A program made the position numbers and the translations under genes. A DNA stretch of 64,000 nt from an uncultured Lachnospiraceae bacterium (GTDB lineage: Bacteria > Bacillota > Clostridia > Lachnospirales > Lachnospiraceae). The notes under the pieces were generated by a model that saw nothing but the letters and a program-made list of their open reading frames with translations, was not told where the DNA came from and ran no database searches. The DNA lies in assembly GCA_910588845.1 (NCBI GenBank), contig CAJURU010000004.1, forward strand, positions 1 through 64,000, read 5' to 3'. Below, piece by piece: positions 7,719-14,623 of the stretch (positions within the stretch are counted from its first letter, which is position 1; the number at the start of each line of letters is the position of its first letter).

Positions 7719-8084
7719 ATTAAGAAACAGATTAATACAGTACTGGCAATTGGAATTTTATTAGGCGCCATAACGATGGGATGTAATAGCGATTCATCTG
7801 CTGTTGATTCTTTGCAAAGCAGCAATGAAGGACTTGTAGAATCAGAAAACCTGGAGCAGAGTTATACAGTAAACGAAGATGGGACGTTTACATGTAAAGG
7901 GATTGTTTATAATTACAAATTAACGCTGACAGGCAAAGAAGAGGGGGCTGATAAAACATCGAAGTATGCCGTGCTGACGAATAATAAGAATCTTTCATTT
8001 GATGATGTTTTTCGCAGCCTTATAAGCGCAAAATTAGAAGTGGGGGAACCTGAGTTTGTACTGCTTGGATATTATGTAGATTAG
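7719..8084 (+). CDS. Small putative lipoprotein with apparent ATT start
   Basis: From ATT at 7719 the frame encodes 121 residues with a classic lipoprotein signal. A lysine-rich N-terminus (IKKQ) is followed by a hydrophobic stretch and a lipobox ending TMGC, with the lipidated Cys at residue 22. AGGAG at 7707-7711 sits seven bases upstream, correct spacing for this codon. The first in-frame ATG (7776) would discard the signal peptide and start two residues before the Cys. So either ATT is used or an ATG was mutated. The mature part is acidic and unrecognised. It is the first gene of the block inserted between infA and rpmJ. Confidence 0.55.
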   Translation: MKKQINTVLAIGILLGAITMGCNSDSSAVDSLQSSNEGLVESENLEQSYTVNEDGTFTCKGIVYNYKLTLTGKEEGADKTSKYAVLTNNKNLSFDDVFRSLISAKLEVGEPEFVLLGYYVD

Positions 8085-8105
8085 AAATTATATTGCAAAA
8101 TAGAA

Positions 8106-8145
8106 AGGTGCAGAGCCGGAAATATGTCACTTTTCTGCATCGTTT
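8106..8145 (+). terminator. Possible terminator after the small lipoprotein
   Basis: GTGCAGA and TCTGCAT arms (one G-U pair) flank a loop of about 20 bases and are followed by CGTTT. The long loop and poor U-run make this weak. It would separate the lipoprotein from the restriction-modification pair, which has its own promoter. Confidence 0.3.
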
Positions 8146-8220
8146 ATGCAAATATATTTAAGAGTAAATGTCCAGTGGCAGTAAGTTGCAAAAAACGAAG
8201 AAATGCAAGAGGGTAATCTA

Positions 8221-8249
8221 TTGAGAAATAGGTAGCGGTATGATACAAT
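8221..8249 (+). promoter_or_regulatory. Promoter of the restriction-modification pair
   Basis: TTGAGA (8221-8226), a 17-base spacer and TACAAT (8244-8249) make a sigma-A type promoter about 50 bases upstream of the endonuclease gene. Confidence 0.5.
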
Positions 8250-8300
8250 TTCATTTATATTATTAAGCCCATATAAAACCGGAATAGGAGATAATTTACT

Positions 8301-8957
8301 ATGAAACCGATATTAACAATAGATGAACTTATTGAGGCTGCTAAACTTTTTTGTGGTAAGGAAAGCAGAGAAAACCATGTCGAACTAATAGGAGTTACCG
8401 ACGGAAAAGCTGTTGGTACCTATGTAGAGCATAAATTCCAGCGATTTCTTCGGTCACGCTACATTGTTGACATAGGAAGTAGTGCGAAAGGAATAGATTT
8501 GCCCGGAGCTGATATTCAGACTGATATTAAAGTTACGTCTATTACTCAACCACAGTCAAGTTGTCCATTTAAAAACGCTCGCCAAAAGATTTTTGGTTTA
8601 GGTTATAATCTGTTGGTCTTTGTTTATGATAAGCGAGATACAAACAATACATGCACCTTACACTTTACTTATTGCACATTCATAGACAAAGAAAGAACGG
8701 CTGATTTTACTATTACGAAACGTTTGCGTGAAATGGTTTATGATGGTGCAAACAGAGAAGATATTATCGGATTCTTACAGGATAAAAATGTTCCAGGAGA
8801 TGATATTGTATATAATGATCTTGCTGAAGAAATACTTACTAATCTTCCAGAACAAGGTTATTTAACTATCAGTAATGCGTTACAGTGGCGGTTGCAGTAT
8901 GCGAGGGTCATTGCGTTAGATAATAGCGTTCAAGGGGTTATTAATTATGAGTGGTAA
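8301..8957 (+). CDS. Putative type II restriction endonuclease
   Basis: A 218-residue protein just upstream of, and overlapping by 11 bases, a DNA adenine methyltransferase. Residues about 40-80 contain GTYVEHKFQRFL and then GADIQTDIKVTS, which fits a PD-(D/E)xK nuclease core (a helix glutamate, then D...DIK). No paralogue with known specificity is recognised. The pairing, the order and the AT-rich composition compared with the surrounding ribosomal genes indicate a mobile type II restriction-modification system. The recognition sequence cannot be read from the protein. Confidence 0.7.
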   Translation: MKPILTIDELIEAAKLFCGKESRENHVELIGVTDGKAVGTYVEHKFQRFLRSRYIVDIGSSAKGIDLPGADIQTDIKVTSITQPQSSCPFKNARQKIFGLGYNLLVFVYDKRDTNNTCTLHFTYCTFIDKERTADFTITKRLREMVYDGANREDIIGFLQDKNVPGDDIVYNDLAEEILTNLPEQGYLTISNALQWRLQYARVIALDNSVQGVINYEW

Positions 8958-10467
8958 GCGTGAATACGGTGATTATCAAACACCTATTGATTTTGCCGAA
9001 AGGGTTTGTCGTTATCTGAAAGATTACTATTATCTTAAACCGTCCGCAATTGTTGAACCGACTTGTGGATTAGGCAGTTTCCTAAGAGCCAGTCTTTTAT
9101 TTAACGCCGAAGAATATTATGGGATAGAAATAAACCCGGAATATTGTGAAGTTTGCAGGAAGACTATAAATGATGCTCGAGTAAAAATAATCAATTCTGA
9201 TTTTTTCTCTTTTTCATCAAAAGCATTGATAAAAAATAAACGTCAAATACTTGTTATCGGAAATCCCCCATGGGTGACAAACACTACACTGTCAGTTCTA
9301 GACTCTGATAATTTGCCTAAAAAAGCAAACTTTAAAGGTCTAAAAGGCATTGACGCTATTACTGGTGCAAGTAATTTTGATATTTGTGAATATATGATTT
9401 TACAGTTGATTAGCGAATACAGAGGGACTAACATGGTAATTTCTATGTTGTGCAAAACTTCAGTTGCAAGAAACGTATTTAAAGAACTAAAAAGAAATTG
9501 CATTCCATTTTCTTTCTGTGATATATTGGAATTTGATGCAACAAAAGTATTTGGCATTAACGCTAGCACCTGTGTGTTAGTTATCCAACTTTCCGATAAA
9601 TCATGTACATCAAATACTTGTAATGTATATGATTTTGAATGCCATGAAATAATCAAATCACGGTTTGGCTACTCAAACGGACAGTTTTATAGTAATTTAG
9701 ATTTTGATACAGAGAATTTTGATGGCCATTGCTGCTTTGAATGGCGGCAAGGCGTTAAACACGATTGTTCAAAAGTCATGGAATTAACTATGCGAAATGG
9801 GGCGCTCCAAAATGGAAAAAAAGAATATATCCAGATTGAACCAGATATTGTTTTTCCATTGATTAAAAGCAGTATGTTTAAAGCACCTGTCATTCACAGC
9901 TTTTCAAAGTTTGTTCTTGTAACGCAAAAAAAAGCGAGGGAGCAAACAAAACATCTTGAATATGAGGTGCCTAAAACGTGGGAGTATCTGAATAACAATA
10001 TTGATCTGTTTGAACGTAGAAAAAGTTCTATTTATTATGGTGCACCGCCATTTTCTATGTTTGGAGTAGGCGATTATTCATATTCACGTTTCAAAGTAGG
10101 TGTTAGCGGTTTTTATAAACAGCCTTTATTTTCGGTGCTTTATTCAGATGATGAGAAACCTGTAATGACAGATGACACAAGTTATTTTATTTGTTTTGAC
10201 AGCTTTGATACGGCATATGTTGCGATGCTGTTATTAAATTCTAAAAAAGTGCAAGGATTTTTAACAAGCATTGCATTCCTTGATGCAAAACGTCCCTATA
10301 CCAAAAAAGTTCTACAACGTATAGATTTTGAAAAAATAGTCGCTTGTTTGTCCATAGACGAGCTTATACAAACAGAACAAAATTTGAATTTAACTGATTA
10401 CGTCACGGATTCAATGTATGATAAATTTAAATCATTGCTAGAAGAGGGACAAATGAGATTTGTATAA
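8947..10467 (+). CDS. DNA adenine-N6 methyltransferase (type II modification enzyme)
   Basis: A 506-residue S-adenosylmethionine-dependent enzyme. It has an N-terminal motif X (YGDYQTPIDFAERVC), motif I (VEPTCGLGSFL, about residues 37-47) and motif IV NPPW (near residue 104), the catalytic signature of N6-adenine or N4-cytosine enzymes. A long C-terminal part probably holds target recognition. The order X-I-IV-TRD suits the gamma class. Its ATG overlaps the end of the endonuclease gene (ATGAGTGGTAA), so the two are translationally coupled. It should protect host DNA from the partner nuclease. Confidence 0.85.
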   Translation: MSGKREYGDYQTPIDFAERVCRYLKDYYYLKPSAIVEPTCGLGSFLRASLLFNAEEYYGIEINPEYCEVCRKTINDARVKIINSDFFSFSSKALIKNKRQILVIGNPPWVTNTTLSVLDSDNLPKKANFKGLKGIDAITGASNFDICEYMILQLISEYRGTNMVISMLCKTSVARNVFKELKRNCIPFSFCDILEFDATKVFGINASTCVLVIQLSDKSCTSNTCNVYDFECHEIIKSRFGYSNGQFYSNLDFDTENFDGHCCFEWRQGVKHDCSKVMELTMRNGALQNGKKEYIQIEPDIVFPLIKSSMFKAPVIHSFSKFVLVTQKKAREQTKHLEYEVPKTWEYLNNNIDLFERRKSSIYYGAPPFSMFGVGDYSYSRFKVGVSGFYKQPLFSVLYSDDEKPVMTDDTSYFICFDSFDTAYVAMLLLNSKKVQGFLTSIAFLDAKRPYTKKVLQRIDFEKIVACLSIDELIQTEQNLNLTDYVTDSMYDKFKSLLEEGQMRFV

Positions 10468-10549
10468 TTATTGGTTCAACGCCTTTTATAAGTATATAAT
10501 TATAATCGAATGAAGGGTGTCATTGTTTTGGGAAAAATTAAAAAAAGCC

Positions 10550-10578
10550 TTGATTTTTCAGGGGGCGGATGGTATACT
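10550..10578 (+). promoter_or_regulatory. Promoter upstream of rpmJ
   Basis: TTGATT (10550-10555), an exact 17-base spacer and TATACT (10573-10578), preceded by TG one base upstream (extended -10). Lying between the methyltransferase and rpmJ, it could drive rpmJ-rpsM-rpsK-rpsD-rpoA-rplQ independently of the spc promoter. Confidence 0.7.
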
Positions 10579-10678
10579 GTTAGCTGAATGCTTTTGGAGC
10601 ATAGTATTTTTGCGCGCAAAATTGCGTAAAAGTCAGTTTAGAATGTCCCTTTGGACAGAGCAGAAAGGAGGAAGTGCT

Positions 10679-10792
10679 GTGAAGGTAAGATCATCAGTAA
10701 AACCTATTTGCGAAAAGTGCAAGATTATCAAGAGAAAAGGAAGCATCCGGGTAATCTGCGAGAATCCGAAACACAAACAGAGACAGGGCTAG
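10679..10792 (+). CDS. rpmJ: 50S ribosomal protein L36 (bL36)
   Basis: A 37-residue zinc-ribbon protein of the large subunit: MKVRSSVKPICEKCKIIKRK and onward, with C11, C14, C27 and H32 as zinc ligands. The start is GTG at 10679 with GGAGG at 10667-10671. The frame is open far upstream, but only this start gives the family length. The stop codon is followed at once by repeat copy 2. Confidence 0.97.
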   Translation: MKVRSSVKPICEKCKIIKRKGSIRVICENPKHKQRQG

Positions 10793-10917
10793 AGCGCTTA
10801 GCGAATGCAAGCTTAAGGCGCAGCATGAGATTAGTGCGAAGCCCGTTCTGTGAGATTAGTGAAAGCAAGCTGAAAAGCGCAGTTTGAGTTTAGCGAACAG
10901 AACTACCTTATTAAAAA
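10790..10917 (+). repeat. Intergenic palindromic repeat, copy 2 (after rpmJ)
   Basis: Starts at the rpmJ stop TAG. It contains two related units: TAGAGCGCTTAGCGAATGC and onward, then a full unit with outer arms GTTCTGT/ACAGAAC. In the second unit an inner stem CAAGCTG/CAGTTTG surrounds a seven-base loop (AAAAGCG). It ends ACTACCTTATTAAA. The inner arm differs from copy 3 (CAGCTTG) by a change that keeps pairing through G-U, which supports selection on RNA structure. Confidence 0.8.
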
Positions 10918-10918
10918 G

Positions 10919-11208
10919 ATGTTTGTGAAGATTTGTTTTGATTTATGTGCGGCTGTAGCAAGATACTCAGAGAGAAGTCTTGCTATTCATAATAACCAGC
11001 CTGCACGGCTGGATTTCTGTTTTAATACCGAGGGAACAGGAGTAAGACAGTGCCAAGGGCCAGCAGACAGTATACACACATTTCAGGACGAGCAACCGTA
11101 GCTGTATATGGTCGGCTGATGTCAGGCAGATTTTGTTGCGGATTTTGCCAAGCATTATATATTATCCAATTGATAAAAAAGAAAATTTTATGGAGGTGCA
11201 CAACACAC
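10919..11208 (+). other. Long non-coding leader before rpsM
   Basis: No credible gene is seen in this stretch, which with repeat copy 2 makes a 416-base gap. It holds AGCAAGA (10957-10963) paired with TCTTGCT (10978-10984), and a perfect CCAGCC/GGCTGG stem with a five-base loop (10996-11012) followed by ATTTCTGTTTT, a weak terminator-like shape. The rest shows no clear structure. It could be a regulatory leader for the alpha operon; no known ribosomal leader was recognised. Confidence 0.5.
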
Positions 11209-11577
11209 ATGGCTCGTATTGCAGGTGTAGATTTACCAAGAGAGAAACGTGTTGAGATCGGGTTGACTTATATTTACGGTATTGGAAGAACTAGCTCAAA
11301 CCGCATTCTTGTCGAAGCGAAAGTAAACCCCGATACTCGTGTCAGGGACTTAACTGACGAGGAAGTAAAGAGAATCAGCGAAGTGATTGAACATACGCAG
11401 ACTGTAGAAGGTGATCTGAGAAGAGAAATCGCTTTGAATATTAAGAGATTGCAGGAAATCGGATGTTATCGTGGAATCCGTCACAGGAAAGGGCTTCCGG
11501 TCCGCGGTCAGAAAACTAAGACGAATGCAAGAACCAGAAAAGGTCCTAAGAGAACTGTCGCTAATAAGAAAAAGTAG
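11209..11577 (+). CDS. rpsM: 30S ribosomal protein S13 (uS13)
   Basis: Head-domain protein that contacts tRNA and bridges to L5. The ATG at 11209 gives 122 residues starting MARIAGVDLPREKRVEIGLT, with the helix-hairpin-helix region and the C-terminal GLPVRGQKTKTNARTRKGPK tail. GGAGG lies 12 bases upstream. An in-frame open stretch reaches upstream to 11050 but shows no similarity to S13. Repeat copy 3 begins at its stop codon. Confidence 0.98.
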   Translation: MARIAGVDLPREKRVEIGLTYIYGIGRTSSNRILVEAKVNPDTRVRDLTDEEVKRISEVIEHTQTVEGDLRREIALNIKRLQEIGCYRGIRHRKGLPVRGQKTKTNARTRKGPKRTVANKKK

Positions 11578-11650
11578 AGCACTTAGCGAAAGCAAGCTGA
11601 AAAGCGCAGCTTGAGGTTAGCGAACAGAACTACCTTAATAAAGATTTAGC
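11575..11650 (+). repeat. Intergenic palindromic repeat, copy 3 (after rpsM)
   Basis: Starts at the rpsM stop: TAGAGCACTTAGCGAAAGC and onward. It has a perfect inner stem CAAGCTG/CAGCTTG with loop AAAAGCG, then GAGGTTAGCGAACAGAAC and ACTACCTTAATAAA. It lacks the left GTTCTGT arm of copies 1 and 2. The following bases contain a GCC-GAAA-GGC tetraloop. It fills most of the gap to rpsK. Confidence 0.8.
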
Positions 11651-11744
11651 GAGCCGAAAGGCGAAGGAAGCGTGTTAGTTGATTATAATAACAGTAAAAT
11701 GTAACTATCATATTAAAGTCTGAAGAAAGTAGGTTAGTTTAGAA

Positions 11745-12140
11745 ATGGCGAAAAACACTGCAAAAAAAGTGACAAAAAAGCGCGTAAAGAAAAACGTTGA
11801 ACGCGGACAGGCGCACATTCAGTCATCTTTTAACAATACAATTGTAACGATTACAGATGCTGAAGGAAATGCTTTATCATGGGCAAGTGCAGGCGGTCTT
11901 GGTTTTAGAGGTTCAAGGAAATCTACTCCGTATGCTGCACAGATGGCAGCAGAGACTGCGACGAAAGCAGCTCTTATCCATGGTTTGAAAACAGTAGACG
12001 TTATGGTAAAAGGACCTGGTTCAGGACGTGAAGCAGCAATTCGTGCGCTTCAGGCATGCGGACTTGAAGTAACCAGCATCAAAGACGTTACTCCGGTACC
12101 TCACAACGGATGTCGTCCACCAAAACGCAGAAGAGTCTAA
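11745..12140 (+). CDS. rpsK: 30S ribosomal protein S11 (uS11)
   Basis: Platform protein of the small subunit. The 131 residues include QSSFNNTIVTITD, GLGFRGSRKSTPYAAQ and the C-terminal DVTPVPHNGCRPPKRRRV, all diagnostic. The ribosome binding site is weak (AAGTAGG 11 bases upstream) compared with other genes here, perhaps because of the repeat-filled spacer. Confidence 0.98.
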   Translation: MAKNTAKKVTKKRVKKNVERGQAHIQSSFNNTIVTITDAEGNALSWASAGGLGFRGSRKSTPYAAQMAAETATKAALIHGLKTVDVMVKGPGSGREAAIRALQACGLEVTSIKDVTPVPHNGCRPPKRRRV

Positions 12141-12159
12141 TTAGGAGGTATAGGTTAAG

Positions 12160-12753
12160 ATGGCAGTAAATAGAGTTCCAGTTCTCAAGAGATGCAGGTC
12201 TCTTGGTTTAGATCCCATTTATCTGGGAATAGATAAGAAGTCCAACAGGCAGTTAAAGAGAGCCAACAGGAAAGTGTCTGAATATGGTCTTCAGTTGAGA
12301 GAGAAACAGAAAGCAAAATTTATCTATGGCGTATTGGAGAAACCTTTCCACAACTACTATCTGAAAGCAGACAGAATGAAAGGTATGACCGGTGAGAACC
12401 TCATGGTTCTTCTGGAGAGAAGATTAGATAATGTCGTATACCGTCTGGGTCTGGCTAGAACCAGGAAAGAGGCAAGGCAGATTGTCGGCCATAAGCATGT
12501 GCTGGTAAACGGCAAGCAGGTGACAATTCCGTCTTATCTGATAAAGGCAGGAGATACGATTGAAATCAAAGAGAAATGCAAAGGTTCTCAGAGGTACAAA
12601 GATATCCTTGAGGTGACTGGCGGAAGATTGGTGCCGGAATGGCTGGATGTTGACCAGGAAAACCTGAAAGGTGCCGTAAAAGAATTGCCTAATAGGGAGG
12701 TAATTGACGTTCCGGTCGATGAAATGCTTATCGTCGAGTTATATTCTAAATAA
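12160..12753 (+). CDS. rpsD: 30S ribosomal protein S4 (uS4)
   Basis: Primary 16S rRNA-binding assembly protein; in E. coli it represses the alpha operon. The 197-residue product has the S4 domain in residues about 90-150 (LERRLDNVVYRLGLARTRKE, then VNGKQVTIPSYLIKAGD). The N-terminal zinc cysteines of some S4 forms are absent (only one Cys, in KRCRSLG), so this is the zinc-free type. It sits 19 bases after rpsK with AGGAGG. Confidence 0.98.
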   Translation: MAVNRVPVLKRCRSLGLDPIYLGIDKKSNRQLKRANRKVSEYGLQLREKQKAKFIYGVLEKPFHNYYLKADRMKGMTGENLMVLLERRLDNVVYRLGLARTRKEARQIVGHKHVLVNGKQVTIPSYLIKAGDTIEIKEKCKGSQRYKDILEVTGGRLVPEWLDVDQENLKGAVKELPNREVIDVPVDEMLIVELYSK

Positions 12754-12794
12754 TAATTGACAAGCAACGGTATCCGAAAAGGAGGGACTTTGTA

Positions 12795-13754
12795 GTGTTC
12801 GATTTTGAAAAACCGAAAATTGAAATTGCGCAGATTTCAGAAGACAAAAAATACGGCCGATTTGTCGTAGAGCCACTTGAAAGAGGCTACGGTACTACAC
12901 TTGGGAATTCATTGAGGAGAATCATGCTCTCTTCACTTCCGGGTGCAGCAGTAAGTCAGGTAAAAATCGAAGGTGTCCTGCATGAATTTAGCTCTATTCC
13001 AGGCATTAAGGAAGATGTGACTGAGATTATCATGAACATCAAGAATCTGGCTTTGAAGAATACCAGCCAAACAAACGAGTCTAAAGTTGCTTATATTGAA
13101 TTTGAAGGTGAAGGCGTAGTTACGGCGGCAGACATACAGGTCGACCCGGATATCGAGATTATGAATCCCGACTTGGTGATTGCCCATTTAAACGGCGGGG
13201 CAGATTCCAGGCTTTATATGGAACTGACAATTACCAAAGGCAGGGGCTACGTCAGCGCTGACAAGAACAAGGGGGAAGATGTGCCAATTGGCGTAATTGC
13301 AGTTGACTGTATTTATACGCCTATTGAGCGTGTGAACCTTTCAATCGAAAATACCCGTGTGGGGCAGATTACAGACTATGACAAGCTTACGCTGGACGTA
13401 TATACGAACGGCACTTTAGAGCCGGACGAGGCAGTCAGCCTGGCGGCGAAAGTTCTGAGCGAGCACTTGAATCTGTTTATTGATTTGTCTGAGAATGCGA
13501 AGACAGCGGAAGTCATGATTGAAAAAGAGGATAATGCCAAAGAGAAGGTTCTTGAGATGAACATTGACGAGTTGGAATTGTCCGTACGTTCTTACAATTG
13601 TCTGAAGCGTGCCGGAATCAACACCGTAGAAGAGCTGACGAACAGAACGCCGGAAGATATGATGAAGGTTCGGAATCTTGGCCGCAAATCATTAGAAGAA
13701 GTGTTGGCAAAATTAAAAGAATTAGGATTACAATTAAACCCCGGAGAAGAATGA
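12795..13754 (+). CDS. rpoA: DNA-directed RNA polymerase subunit alpha
   Basis: Forms the alpha dimer that nucleates RNA polymerase. The 319-residue protein has the N-terminal dimerisation domain (LERGYGTTLGNSLRRIMLSS, residues about 29-48) and a C-terminal domain with LELSVRSYNCLKRAGINTVE (about 258-277) and NLGRKSLEEV, which binds UP elements and activators. The start is GTG at 12795 after GGAGGG. A 238-base gap rich in hairpins separates it from rplQ. Confidence 0.98.
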   Translation: MFDFEKPKIEIAQISEDKKYGRFVVEPLERGYGTTLGNSLRRIMLSSLPGAAVSQVKIEGVLHEFSSIPGIKEDVTEIIMNIKNLALKNTSQTNESKVAYIEFEGEGVVTAADIQVDPDIEIMNPDLVIAHLNGGADSRLYMELTITKGRGYVSADKNKGEDVPIGVIAVDCIYTPIERVNLSIENTRVGQITDYDKLTLDVYTNGTLEPDEAVSLAAKVLSEHLNLFIDLSENAKTAEVMIEKEDNAKEKVLEMNIDELELSVRSYNCLKRAGINTVEELTNRTPEDMMKVRNLGRKSLEEVLAKLKELGLQLNPGEE

Positions 13755-13774
13755 AATTCTTTGGAGGGGTGCTA

Positions 13775-13801
13775 CCAAACGAACTGCTAACGTTCGTTTG
13801 G
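13775..13801 (+). promoter_or_regulatory. Perfect 10-bp hairpin after rpoA
   Basis: CCAAACGAAC (13775-13784) and GTTCGTTTGG (13792-13801) form a perfect 10-bp stem with a seven-base loop. There is no U-tract, so simple termination is unlikely. It is the first of four hairpins in the rpoA-rplQ gap. Confidence 0.6.
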
Positions 13802-13848
13802 GTTCCACTTTGTTCTGGCGAGTAGTAATCCAAGACAGGACAACATGG

Positions 13849-13966
13849 CAGGGTTTGTAAGACCAAAAGGCGAAGCCCTGTATATCCTGATAACAGGATA
13901 TTTCCATAGTGAGTGACAACGAGCAAATAACAATATCCGGCAAGTAAGGCCAAAAGGCGTTGCCGG
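13849..13966 (+). ncRNA. Duplicated RNA hairpin motif in the rpoA-rplQ gap
   Basis: Two copies of a structured unit. Copy B: arms CAGGGTTT (13849-13856) and AAGCCCTG (13873-13880). Copy C: arms CCGGCAA (13937-13943) and TTGCCGG (13960-13966). The apical sequence GTAAGRCCAAAAGGCG is almost identical in both, while the stems differ in sequence yet remain paired, and both are followed by GTATATC. Between them is a TATCCTG/CAGGATA hairpin with loop ATAA (13883-13900). The compensatory differences indicate selection for RNA structure. Function is unknown; copy C ends 13 bases before the rplQ Shine-Dalgarno. Confidence 0.6.
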
Positions 13967-13992
13967 GTATATCACAAATGGAGGATTTAGAA

Positions 13993-14529
13993 ATGGGAAA
14001 ATATAGAAAATTGGGCAGGACATCTGACCAGAGAAAAGCATTAATCAGAAACCAGGTAACCGCACTCCTTTACAACGGCAAGATTGTAACCACAGAAGCT
14101 AAGGCCAAAGAAATCCGCAAAGTAGCTGAAGGTTTGATTGCATTGGGTGTGAAAGAAAAAGACAACTTTGAAGAGGTGACTGTGACCGCTAAGGTTCCCC
14201 GCAAGGATAAGGACGGTAAAAGAGTCAAAGAAGTTGTGGACGGCAAGAGAGTTACCGTTTATGATGAAGTTGAGAAGAAGATTAAGAAAGATCTTCCTTC
14301 CCGTTTGCATGCAAGACGTCAGATGCTCAAGGTATTGTATCCTGTAACATCTGTTCCAGCAGAGAACAAGGGAAAGAAGAAGAACACCAAGAAAGTTGAT
14401 CTTGTAGCTAAAATTTTTGACGAAATTGCTCCAAAATATACAGGCCGAAACGGTGGTTACACCAGAATCGTCAAGATTGGACAGCGTAAAGGTGATGGCG
14501 CTTTAGAGGTTCTTCTTGAATTAGTTTAA
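13993..14529 (+). CDS. rplQ: 50S ribosomal protein L17 (bL17), with internal insertion
   Basis: Large-subunit protein near the exit tunnel. From the ATG at 13993 (GGAGG at 13980-13984) the product is 178 residues, starting MGKYRKLGRTSDQRKAL. The usual length is about 115-130; the excess is a charged insert at about residues 55-97 (VTVTAKVPRKDKDGKRVKEV and onward) between the conserved N-domain and LPSRLHARRQ. The C-terminal GGYTRIVKIGQRKGDGA motif is intact. An upstream in-frame ATG at 13960 lies within the hairpin and is rejected. I believe related Lachnospiraceae have similar inserts, but this was not checked. Confidence 0.95.
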   Translation: MGKYRKLGRTSDQRKALIRNQVTALLYNGKIVTTEAKAKEIRKVAEGLIALGVKEKDNFEEVTVTAKVPRKDKDGKRVKEVVDGKRVTVYDEVEKKIKKDLPSRLHARRQMLKVLYPVTSVPAENKGKKKNTKKVDLVAKIFDEIAPKYTGRNGGYTRIVKIGQRKGDGALEVLLELV

Positions 14530-14551
14530 GAATCGGAATACGCAATATAAT

Positions 14552-14602
14552 TTAGGGTCACAGGAAAGAATATTTGAAATGTATTTTTTTCCTGTGACCT
14601 AA
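14552..14602 (+). terminator. Large hairpin between rplQ and the symporter gene
   Basis: The arms at 14552-14567 and 14587-14602 (TTAGG-TCACAGGAAA against its complement, one bulged G) form about 15 pairs around a 19-base loop. The U-rich run is in the right arm and loop, not after the stem, so efficiency is uncertain. It marks the end of the ribosomal operon and sits just before the symporter ribosome binding site. Confidence 0.5.
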
Positions 14603-14623
14603 TTTATGGAAGGAGAAATATAT

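Noticed and set aside
7530..10555. AAAAAGGCTTG near 7535 and AAAAAGCCTTG near 10544 as target-site duplication of the insert
   Set aside because: Eleven-base A-rich near-match with a mismatch; it overlaps the rpmJ -35 region and is easily chance.
10517..10678. Upstream open frame in phase with rpmJ
   Set aside because: No L36 is longer than about 40 residues, the frame crosses the promoter at 10550-10578, and GTG 10679 has a strong ribosome binding site.
10919..11208. Known ribosomal-protein leader (S4 or S13 type) before rpsM
   Set aside because: Only short generic stems are present; no recognisable leader pattern could be matched by eye.
13769..13825. GTG mini-ORF after rpoA
   Set aside because: The GGAGGGG overlaps the start with almost no spacing, and the sequence is explained better by the perfect 10-bp hairpin.
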